Virus record (IMG/VR): IMGVR_UViG_3300010885_050060 | Location: 1-64,000 of that record | Reading direction: 5' to 3' (one strand) | DNA: 64,000 bases | DNA from: a virus | In this document: piece after piece, positions 33,848 to 40,250 of the stretch | How positions within the stretch are numbered: position 1 is the stretch's first letter | Layout: every line of letters starts with the position of its first letter | Position numbers and translations under genes: made by a program | The notes under the pieces: generated by a model | Database searches by the model: none | Told to the model about the DNA's origin: nothing | The model's input: only the letters and a program-made list of their open reading frames with translations

Positions 33848-34504
33848 TCAAACTCTTGAAGTTTGCAACTCTTTTTTTAGAAAATTTTTTATTTTATTAG
33901 CAGCCTCTTTTACAAGGTTTTTTGTTATTTCGCTGTTATAATATCGAGTACGATACGAATCAATCTTTTCAAAAAAATCACCAGACCATACGATTCTTTC
34001 CTCTTCATTCATCATTTTAAATTTATTAAAATCTCCCAATTCAAAGAAGGTATATGGATTTACATGATGTTCTCTATAATGTTGCATCCATGTAGGCATA
34101 TTGTGGGTTTTATGACTAAGGTAATCTTCTAAGAAAAGATTATTTTTTAAACAAAACATTGCGATATAATGAAAACTTTCTTTGATTTTGTCAAGCTGTT
34201 TTTCAGGAGATTCGTCTTCCCGCTTTTTAATAGCCAATGAATATGATTTAATCGCGGGTCTTGTTATGAAAAAGTTGAGAGGAGGACATTTTTCGTCCGG
34301 ATGCAAGAAATTTGGTGCTCCTAAAAAATCATCATATGTAATATGAGGAAATTTATTGAAAAACGCATTGAGTTTACGCAGAAGCACTATATTAGTGTAA
34401 TCAATGTCTGAAAAATCTTTTCTAGGTTGGAACGGCAGTCCTTTCCTATAATGTTTTAAGTAGCAATTATAAATATTTTTTTCTTGCTGCGTAATATTAT
34501 TCAA
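33848..34504 (-). CDS. Hypothetical helical protein in the gp59 (helicase loader) position
   Basis: This 218-aa protein starts at TTG, three bases after the preceding stop. It is almost entirely helical: ITQQEKNIYNCYLKHYRKG, then KIKESFHYIAMFCLKNNLFL, and SHKTHNMPTWMQHYREHHV. In T4 the gene directly upstream of gp32 is the helicase loader gp59 (217 aa), and the size and place match. The sequence itself does not show clear gp59 hallmarks, so the function is inferred only from position. A PPLNFFITRP motif is notable and could be a useful family marker. Confidence 0.45.
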   Translation of the reverse strand: MNNITQQEKNIYNCYLKHYRKGLPFQPRKDFSDIDYTNIVLLRKLNAFFNKFPHITYDDFLGAPNFLHPDEKCPPLNFFITRPAIKSYSLAIKKREDESPEKQLDKIKESFHYIAMFCLKNNLFLEDYLSHKTHNMPTWMQHYREHHVNPYTFFELGDFNKFKMMNEEERIVWSGDFFEKIDSYRTRYYNSEITKNLVKEAANKIKNFLKKELQTSRV

Positions 34505-34507
34505 TTT

Positions 34508-34807
34508 TTATGGTTTTTCTTTGTTAAGTTTTGATCTGAATATTTTTTTGTATATATTTGGCGTACTATTTAAATATGCCTTCATTATTATTTGAAAATT
34601 TTCTTCATTCAAAAGTTTGAAGTAAATGTTCTGTGTCTTCTTATCTTCTATCACGAATTTTAAGAAGTTCAAGAAATTAAATTTCTTTTTTTTCGCTATG
34701 CAAACAAAAGATCCAACTTTTAAAGTAATATCTTCGAATTCCGACAAATCCATTGCATTTGATGGGTTCATCATGTCTTCTACTTGTTGTGTTGAGGTAA
34801 TAATCAT
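34508..34807 (-). CDS. Small hypothetical protein
   Basis: The protein has 99 residues from the Met at 34807 (MIITSTQQVEDMM), chosen because its ATG overlaps the DHH gene's stop in an ATGA arrangement. A longer upstream frame would lie wholly inside that gene. It has a short acidic N-terminal part and a basic helical C-terminal half (LNFLKFVIEDKKTQNIYFKL). In T4 the small coactivator gp33 sits just before gp59. Here size and place agree, but the C-terminal clamp-binding motif of gp33 is missing, so no function is assigned. Confidence 0.5.
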   Translation of the reverse strand: MIITSTQQVEDMMNPSNAMDLSEFEDITLKVGSFVCIAKKKKFNFLNFLKFVIEDKKTQNIYFKLLNEENFQIIMKAYLNSTPNIYKKIFRSKLNKEKP

Positions 34808-35694
34808 ATAATGGGGTTTAAGTTTTTTGTAATTTCCATGAATAATGGAGTAATAGTACCTGCGGCAGCATTCATATGACCACCACCATTGCAATATTTT
34901 TCTGCAAATGCTCCACAATCTATTTTATCATTTTCGTTGTACTGTCTTATGGAGACTTTTTCATTTTTCATGTTTATAAAAAAGAATAAATCAGTTTTAT
35001 TTTTTCTTACCAACACTTCCATGACTTGTGGAACTATTCTATCTACCATAGCAGCACAAACTTTTTTTTCTTTTCCTTCTACATGGACAGAACCGGAAAA
35101 CATTTGTATTTTTGAGGCTTCTTTTTCTGCTTCATTTTTTATAAAAGCAATTGCTTTTTTTTGTTTTTCGGTGAATGGTTTGAACCCATCATAATAATCA
35201 TTTAAAAAGTCTGAAAACCTATTTTGATATTCACTCCAAAATAATATATTCAAATCATATGAATATTGAAGGCTTAATTTATAAGAATCAAAATCATCGG
35301 TCAAAACAACCAATAATTTCCTAGCATCGGTTGTTTCTATCTTATCTTTAAACAATTTATACATCAAAAGAGTATTGGATGAATATTCTTTATAAATTAT
35401 TTTTGCATTTTTAAACCTATCGATAAAATTCTCGGAAGATTTATGGTGATCAAAAAAAACTATATGCGATTTGTCTAAATCTGGTAGAAATTCCTCCCGC
35501 AATCCCATATCAAATATCAATGTCTTTGATGGATTGTGAGAGTTTAATACTTCTCTTTTTAATTTTGGAATTTCTAGATTAGATATGGGTGTATAATAAA
35601 AGGAATCGCCCTTGGGTTGACTCCACATGTATACTAAAACACTTACAGCCCCGTCTAAATCGTTATGCGTGAAAATATGATGACAATTAGCCAT
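34804..35694 (-). CDS. DHH-family phosphoesterase
   Basis: This protein of about 296 aa comes from the RecJ/NrnA-type superfamily of Mn-dependent phosphoesterases. Motif I is FTHNDLDGAV near the N-terminus and the DHH signature is FDHHKSSENF. The DHHA1-type nucleic-acid site is GGGHMNAAAG near the C-terminus. The start at 35694 is preferred over an in-frame TTG at 35730 because it begins right before motif I and has a perfect TATAAATA 8 bases upstream. It lies between helicase gp41 and gp32 genes, where T4 has RNase H nearby. A role as an exonuclease or nanoRNase that removes primers or degrades oligonucleotides is plausible. Confidence 0.8.
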   Translation of the reverse strand: MANCHHIFTHNDLDGAVSVLVYMWSQPKGDSFYYTPISNLEIPKLKREVLNSHNPSKTLIFDMGLREEFLPDLDKSHIVFFDHHKSSENFIDRFKNAKIIYKEYSSNTLLMYKLFKDKIETTDARKLLVVLTDDFDSYKLSLQYSYDLNILFWSEYQNRFSDFLNDYYDGFKPFTEKQKKAIAFIKNEAEKEASKIQMFSGSVHVEGKEKKVCAAMVDRIVPQVMEVLVRKNKTDLFFFINMKNEKVSIRQYNENDKIDCGAFAEKYCNGGGHMNAAAGTITPLFMEITKNLNPII

Positions 35695-35702
35695 TTGAAA
35701 CA

Positions 35703-35710
35703 TATTTATA
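35703..35710 (-). promoter_or_regulatory. TATAAATA, perfect T4-type late promoter match
   Basis: Read on the minus strand, TATAAATA ends 8 bases before the chosen DHH ATG. All eight bases match the T4 late consensus. It falls after the gp41 stop, so an independent transcript for the DHH to gp45 genes is possible. Confidence 0.5.
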
Positions 35711-35726
35711 GGTCTTTCACATAATT

Positions 35727-37112
35727 TCAATCATCACTTCCAATATTTTCAATTGCATTTAAGGTATCGGCTATGCTTTGAATTGCTGGAATGGATCCAG
35801 GAATGATTTTTTTCTTCGGTATAAACATTTTAGACACATCACTTGGATCTCTAAGTGTTAACGTAGGGTAGTCCAACTCCAATACAGTATGACACTGAAC
35901 GGGTCCAAACCTATTTTTATTAATTCCGAGGTGAATCTGTCCAAGATCAACGTCTCCTTCTTCCGACCAAATTGCAAACTGTGCATCTGCTGTATGTGAA
36001 AGTCCCATGGATTCACTCATCGTTTCAAGACCGGGATTAGCCTCTCCGTATGCACTTCTATTAGCTTGTGTAGCGGTTATAATAGGACATTCAAAGTGAT
36101 AAGACATTGCTCGTATTTGTTCTGTAATTGCTTTGACGGATTCGTATGAATTCTTTCCCTTTTCTGGAGGTGCTAGGAGATTTAAATAATCAAGAACCAC
36201 AACATCAGGCTTTATTCCCTTTTTTACCAATCTATCTAGATATGCTTTTATCTGATTAGGTGTTACTGTTTGTGGCGGGAACTCTTTTATGATAAGTTTT
36301 GCGTTCTTATGCTTTGTTTTATAAGATCCAAGTTCCTTTTTAAGTGGTTCTATGCTACTGGTAAGATCTGCCATCGCTATTTGTGTGAGATTTGCACTCA
36401 TTCGCTTGGCATATACTTGTTCTGACATCTCCAAAGAGATCAAAACTACGGTTTTATCTTGATTTAAGATATTTGAGGCAATATTTCCCAAAAATATTGA
36501 TTTTCCTACGTTAGTAACACCATAAAACACATATATAGCTCTACCTTCAGCTAAAAACCCTCCACCAATCTTTTCATCTAACCAATTCCATCCACTAGGA
36601 ATTGTTTTTGATACCTTTAATAGTTCTTTACAATGCTCATCAACAGATTCTAGATAATCAAACCCCATCTTTTCGATTAAAGAGATTCCACAAGCCTTTT
36701 CAAAATCTGCCAAGATTTTAGCACTGTCTATTTCTCCGGATTGAACGTCCACGGAGGTTTTAATAACAGTATTCAATACTGCCTTTTCTTTTAAGAACCT
36801 TTCAGTGTTTTTTAATAAAACATCTCTATCATAACTCTTATCAATACCGGAAAAACTCAGTGCAACATTCTTTAGCGCGTCTCGTTTTTCTTGTTCCACC
36901 AAATGAACCTTCAATTCTGTTATATTTGGAACTTTATTGTATGTAGAGTAGTATTGACACAATGATTCAAAGATTATTTTTATATCTTTATCTTTAAAAT
37001 ATGAAGGTTTTGCATGTTCTACAATACTTTCAAGATAAATGGGATCCATAAGAGCATTATAGATCACCATTTTCTCAAAAAGTTCAACATTTAAGGGCAA
37101 GCTTTTTACCAT
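35727..37112 (-). CDS. 41: Replicative DNA helicase, gp41/DnaB-like
   Basis: This 461-aa hexameric 5'-3' helicase of the replisome is close to T4 gp41 (475 aa). The N-terminal helical domain (about 1-150) is followed by the RecA-like motor: Walker A GVTNVGKS at 198-205, Walker B VVVLDYLNLL, then a QANRSAYG segment with the arginine-finger region. Its stop is adjacent to the DHH gene and it follows uvsX by 43 bases. Unlike helicase genes in several other phages, this one is not interrupted by an intein. Confidence 0.92.
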   Translation of the reverse strand: MVKSLPLNVELFEKMVIYNALMDPIYLESIVEHAKPSYFKDKDIKIIFESLCQYYSTYNKVPNITELKVHLVEQEKRDALKNVALSFSGIDKSYDRDVLLKNTERFLKEKAVLNTVIKTSVDVQSGEIDSAKILADFEKACGISLIEKMGFDYLESVDEHCKELLKVSKTIPSGWNWLDEKIGGGFLAEGRAIYVFYGVTNVGKSIFLGNIASNILNQDKTVVLISLEMSEQVYAKRMSANLTQIAMADLTSSIEPLKKELGSYKTKHKNAKLIIKEFPPQTVTPNQIKAYLDRLVKKGIKPDVVVLDYLNLLAPPEKGKNSYESVKAITEQIRAMSYHFECPIITATQANRSAYGEANPGLETMSESMGLSHTADAQFAIWSEEGDVDLGQIHLGINKNRFGPVQCHTVLELDYPTLTLRDPSDVSKMFIPKKKIIPGSIPAIQSIADTLNAIENIGSDD

Positions 37113-37155
37113 GTTGGTATCATATGCTTATTTCCTAGAGATGGCAATAACAAAA

Positions 37156-38253
37156 TTACTCTTCTTTTTTAAATCTTAGTTCTGTTTTCAATTTCTCTTC
37201 CAAAAGCGGAAGAATTCTTGCCCAAACTGCATCATCATCTTTAAAATCCTTATAAAACCCAATAATTTCTTCTCCCAAAGCATATCGATGTCCTTGTTTA
37301 TGGACAATATTATATCCTTCGGCCATTTCCAAGAGTCCAGAGTACTTAGAAATACCTGTTCTAAAATTTAAATACATCTCTGCTTCCAAGAATGGAGGTA
37401 CAAATCGATTTTTAGTAGTCAATGCCCTCATCGTAAGACCATTAACGTCTTTTGATAGCGGTGTTGTTTCGTCAGAAGCATTTTTATTGTCTGATTTACC
37501 GACTCTTTCTTGCTTGGTTGACATTTGAACTAATACAGAAGACATATAAAGCGGTCCAGAACCTCCAGATTGGCTTTTTACTAGAGTTGGATACATTGCA
37601 CCGGGATTGTCATAGGTATGATTAGTGAAAACAACCGGACAATTTGCCTTTGCTGCTGCATGTGTGATTGCTCTCAGCATACTTTTCAAACTAACTGCTC
37701 TTGCACCCATGTCTGCGGAATCTTTACCATCATCAATAATCTTTGCTTCTCTAGCAGATATCAAATTTCCCAAAGAATCAATCGCTAACATAATTTTGCC
37801 TTGTAGACCACTATCTACAACTGATTTTAAGAATTTTACGATTTGGTTCCTGCATTCTTCGATAATTTCAATCGGACAATGCTTGATTTTTGAAGAATCA
37901 CATCCCAATGACTCAGCGGTTTCTTTATCCAAAGCATTTTCAGTATCGAAATACACCACATGCATTCCTTTTTTTTGTGCATTGGCCATTATTTTATTAA
38001 CCATCAAAGTTTTTCCACATGCTTGTGGACCTGCAAACCCAGTTATTCTTCCTACTGGTATTCCACCATACAAAGAACCAGATATAATAGCATTTAATGC
38101 CATACATCCAGTATCCACCCATTCTTTTACAGTAGATAGTGTGTTTTCATCCAAAAATTGAGCATCTGGATTCAAATCATCAAGGATTTTGAATGCGTCT
38201 TTGATATCGCCACTTAGTTCTGTTTCGTCTGTTTCGTTTTTTCTTTTAGCCAT
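37156..38253 (-). CDS. uvsX: UvsX recombinase (RecA-like)
   Basis: This 365-aa strand-exchange protein has Walker A GPQACGKT at 75-82 and a Walker B-like strand KIMLAIDSLGNL. A FTNHTYDNPGAM loop follows, which should contain the DNA-binding loop L1 to L2 region, and TKSQSGGSGPLYMSSV-type residues. T4 UvsX is 391 aa. It works with UvsY (59039) and gp32 in recombination-dependent replication. The transcript is insulated from the upstream gene by a strong terminator at 38271, so uvsX must have its own promoter in the short gap. TTTATAAT precedes the ATG. Confidence 0.93.
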   Translation of the reverse strand: MAKRKNETDETELSGDIKDAFKILDDLNPDAQFLDENTLSTVKEWVDTGCMALNAIISGSLYGGIPVGRITGFAGPQACGKTLMVNKIMANAQKKGMHVVYFDTENALDKETAESLGCDSSKIKHCPIEIIEECRNQIVKFLKSVVDSGLQGKIMLAIDSLGNLISAREAKIIDDGKDSADMGARAVSLKSMLRAITHAAAKANCPVVFTNHTYDNPGAMYPTLVKSQSGGSGPLYMSSVLVQMSTKQERVGKSDNKNASDETTPLSKDVNGLTMRALTTKNRFVPPFLEAEMYLNFRTGISKYSGLLEMAEGYNIVHKQGHRYALGEEIIGFYKDFKDDDAVWARILPLLEEKLKTELRFKKEE

Positions 38254-38270
38254 GTTAGTATTATAAACAA

Positions 38271-38306
38271 AAAACCTAGAAAGTCAAAAACTTTCTAGGT
38301 TTTTTT
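38271..38306 (-). terminator. Strong rho-independent terminator, bidirectional
   Basis: A 14-bp perfect stem (AAAACCTAGAAAGT, loop CAAAA, ACTTTCTAGGTTTT) is flanked by T-runs when read on either strand. It lies between the gene at 38328 and uvsX on the minus strand and ends the transcript that carries the former. Confidence 0.9.
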
Positions 38307-38327
38307 GTGTGTCAAACTAACTTTAAT

Positions 38328-38726
38328 CTATTCATCAAATAGATTAATGATAGTTGGGGATGGTTTTTCCCCTGATGAAGGTTGCGGTGGGGGTTGTGAC
38401 GGTGCAGTGAATACATTGTTCTTATTAAACATCTGATCATACTGTGATTTTAAACGATAATCAAATGCATCAACATTTGTTTCTGTAATACTTGCCTTTT
38501 TATAAAAGGCAAGAGAGTCACTAGCCTTGTCTCCCAAGAATTCTCTAAAAATAATTGGAAATAGCTTAACAGACATTCTACCCATTTGATCTTGTTGCTC
38601 AACGTGTAGAATAACTGGATTTTTAACAGCCAGAATTTGTTCTGTGGTTTGTGTATCTTCTCGTTCTCCGATAACTGTTCTGCCAACGGTGTCGAGAATT
38701 GCGATGAATTTATTTTGTGTTTCCAT
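38328..38726 (-). CDS. Conserved hypothetical protein with clamp-binding-like C-terminus
   Basis: This 132-aa protein starts METQNKFIAILDTVGRTVIG and has a beta-rich first 75 residues (NPVILHVEQQD, SVKLFPIIFREFLGD). A helix and a Pro/Ser-rich linker precede the final TIINLFDE. A Pro-rich linker ending in a Leu-Phe-Asp peptide recalls the C-terminal clamp-binding tails of T4 gp43 and gp33, and gp43 of this phage ends NLFDLFGN. It might therefore bind gp45. Family otherwise unknown. A terminator follows 22 bases after its stop. Confidence 0.55.
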   Translation of the reverse strand: METQNKFIAILDTVGRTVIGEREDTQTTEQILAVKNPVILHVEQQDQMGRMSVKLFPIIFREFLGDKASDSLAFYKKASITETNVDAFDYRLKSQYDQMFNKNNVFTAPSQPPPQPSSGEKPSPTIINLFDE

Positions 38727-38744
38727 GTTGTTATATATTTTATA

Positions 38745-39464
38745 TTAATTTTCGGTTTTGTCAACTGGAAGATTCCAACTAATAATTTTTTTAATGTGAT
38801 TTAAAAAATCAGTTTGAGATAATTTGTTTTTCATCCAATTACAAGTTTTACAGCATGTACAAACATTATTTTTAGTATAACCTAATCTATTATCTATTCT
38901 ATCCAATCCATTACGTTTCCAAATATTTAAATTGCTAGATTTTGAATTATTACTTTCAATACTACCGCAATAAAAACATTTTTTTTCGCATAAAAAAACA
39001 AAATCACGAAAATTTAAAGAAAATTTTAAATTTCTATTTTTAGCATTTGATTTATACGAATTATACGTTTTAATTTTAGATGATTTTTTATCGGGATCAC
39101 ATCTACATCCTAAAAATTTTTTTCTCTTTAGTGCTGTTGCTCTGATTTTATATTCTTTTTTGCAATCTATACATTCACATAAATACAAATGACCCTGTTT
39201 ACCATTACTTTTTGAATTTTTTTCTAAAAGTTTTAAAACTTTTAATTTTCCAAAAAAATTATCAGTTAAATCATTCCAAAAATCTTTTTTACAACCACAA
39301 GATATTTGTTTTTTTAAAAAATGACTTTGTATTATTGTTTCTTTACCACAATTACACAAACATCTAATATTAGAATGTTTTCCACTTTTATTAGAAGGTA
39401 TTATCTCTAATACCGTTAAATTTTGAAATTTTTGATTTAAATGTATACTGCATCGTCTACCCAT
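38745..39464 (-). CDS. HNH homing endonuclease with two zinc-ribbon repeats
   Basis: This 239-aa free-standing endonuclease has two similar N-terminal modules, about 12-60 (VLEIIPS ... CLCNCGK ... SCGCKK) and 71-123 (VLKLLEK ... CECIDCKK ... LGCRCD), which look like Cys-rich DNA-binding repeats. The HNH nuclease follows: CFYCGS at 163-168, GLDRIDNRLGY at 186-196 and the second Cys pair CCKTCN at 204-209. The gene stands between thyX and the gene at 38328 with its own TATAAATA element and ends 18 bases before the next start. It is a selfish element, presumably targeting a neighbouring gene in related phages. Confidence 0.88.
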   Translation of the reverse strand: MGRRCSIHLNQKFQNLTVLEIIPSNKSGKHSNIRCLCNCGKETIIQSHFLKKQISCGCKKDFWNDLTDNFFGKLKVLKLLEKNSKSNGKQGHLYLCECIDCKKEYKIRATALKRKKFLGCRCDPDKKSSKIKTYNSYKSNAKNRNLKFSLNFRDFVFLCEKKCFYCGSIESNNSKSSNLNIWKRNGLDRIDNRLGYTKNNVCTCCKTCNWMKNKLSQTDFLNHIKKIISWNLPVDKTEN

Positions 39465-39478
39465 ATAAAATATTTATA
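39465..39478 (-). promoter_or_regulatory. TATAAATATT promoter-like element with small hairpin at the HNH start
   Basis: On the minus strand TATAAATATTTTATATG holds a perfect TATAAATA (39471-39478). It can fold as TATAAA, TAT, TTTATA, with the ATG at the end of the 3' arm. Late-promoter hairpins just before homing endonuclease ORFs are known in T4 (I-TevI). The stem is short and AT-only. Confidence 0.5.
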
Positions 39479-39502
39479 CTAAATGCTACAAATTACATAC
39501 AT

Positions 39503-40168
39503 TTACATAAAATTTCCTTTAAATTCGTTAAAATTATTTAATGCACTTGTTGTATTTGGAAATATTTCTGAAATTATTTTTGATATTTCTAATGCAATTT
39601 CTCTATGTTCTAGTTGTGTATTTTCTTCCAACCTCACGTTGAAGTAAGAAATCCAGGAACGAAGATTTCCGGTCATATAAAGTGTAGTCTGAGTACAAAG
39701 AGGAAGCAACATTCTTGCACATTCTCTTGCTGCACCCTTTTCTAACAAATTTTCATATAAAGAAACTCCTTCTACAATGTGTGATTTCAGCCTTTCCAAG
39801 TCCTCTTCGGAAAGATCCAACATATCACTACTGGATTGTCTATTTTTATCTGCTTGTTTTCTTATGTTAAAAGATTCTAATGACGTGATTGTGCTATATC
39901 TCTGACTAAATTCTTGAAAACAAAAGCTTCTATGCCGAAGAATCTGAGCAGCAATCGCTCTTGAGGTGACAATTTGGAACGTCAAAGAAACTTGTTCAAA
40001 AGGAGACCAATGTTTATGCTTAATTAAGTACTTCAACAATTTTGGAGCAGTTTCAGTATTCATTTGATTGCTAGGGTTAGAGACTCTAGCAATATAGCTG
40101 ATTAAATCTTCAGCGGATAGTAATCCTTCGACTAGTGGTTGTGTTATGCTTATTAGTTGTACTTCCAT
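39503..40168 (-). CDS. thyX: FAD-dependent thymidylate synthase ThyX
   Basis: This 221-aa enzyme makes dTMP from dUMP with methylene-tetrahydrofolate, FAD and NADPH. The ThyX signature is clear: R78-H79-R80 in LRHRSFCFQEFSQRY, matching RHRxxxxxExSxR. The C-terminal half (LPLCTQTTLYMTGNLRSWIS) supports the homotetramer active site. It belongs with the nucleotide-synthesis set (NrdA, NrdB, dNMP kinase). It lies downstream of gp43 beyond a 30-base direct repeat. T4 itself uses the unrelated ThyA, while aquatic phages often carry ThyX. Confidence 0.95.
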   Translation of the reverse strand: MEVQLISITQPLVEGLLSAEDLISYIARVSNPSNQMNTETAPKLLKYLIKHKHWSPFEQVSLTFQIVTSRAIAAQILRHRSFCFQEFSQRYSTITSLESFNIRKQADKNRQSSSDMLDLSEEDLERLKSHIVEGVSLYENLLEKGAARECARMLLPLCTQTTLYMTGNLRSWISYFNVRLEENTQLEHREIALEISKIISEIFPNTTSALNNFNEFKGNFM

Positions 40169-40180
40169 AAATAAAATTAT

Positions 40181-40250
40181 AAATTAATTTACAAATAAAT
40201 CAAATAAATTTTTGTTATATAAATTAATTGCCAAATAAATCAAATAAATT
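40181..40250. repeat. Direct repeat duplicating the gp43 C-terminal codons
   Basis: Two 30-base copies, 40181-40210 and 40221-40250, differ at two positions and are 40 bases apart. The second copy is the end of gp43, encoding the terminal NLFDLFGN and stop. The first lies after the stop, before thyX, and in the matching frame would read NLFDLFVN and stop. It looks like a tandem duplication of the clamp-binding tail. Confidence 0.85.

Noticed and set aside
33848-34504. Firm call of helicase loader gp59
   Set aside because: Size and position agree with gp59 but the sequence pattern does not clearly match, so it is left as hypothetical with that suggestion.
34808-34918. Longer start for the 34508 gene (136 aa)
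   Set aside because: The extra 37 residues (WSICRKILQWWW and following) are out-of-frame DHH gene sequence. The ATG at 34807 overlaps the DHH stop in a usual ATGA arrangement.
35695-35730. TTG start for the DHH protein
   Set aside because: TTG is possible but would add 12 residues before motif I. The ATG at 35694 stands 8 bases after a perfect TATAAATA and begins right before the domain.
37625-38161. 178-aa plus-strand ORF inside uvsX
   Set aside because: It is antisense to a gene with all RecA motifs and shows no domain of its own.
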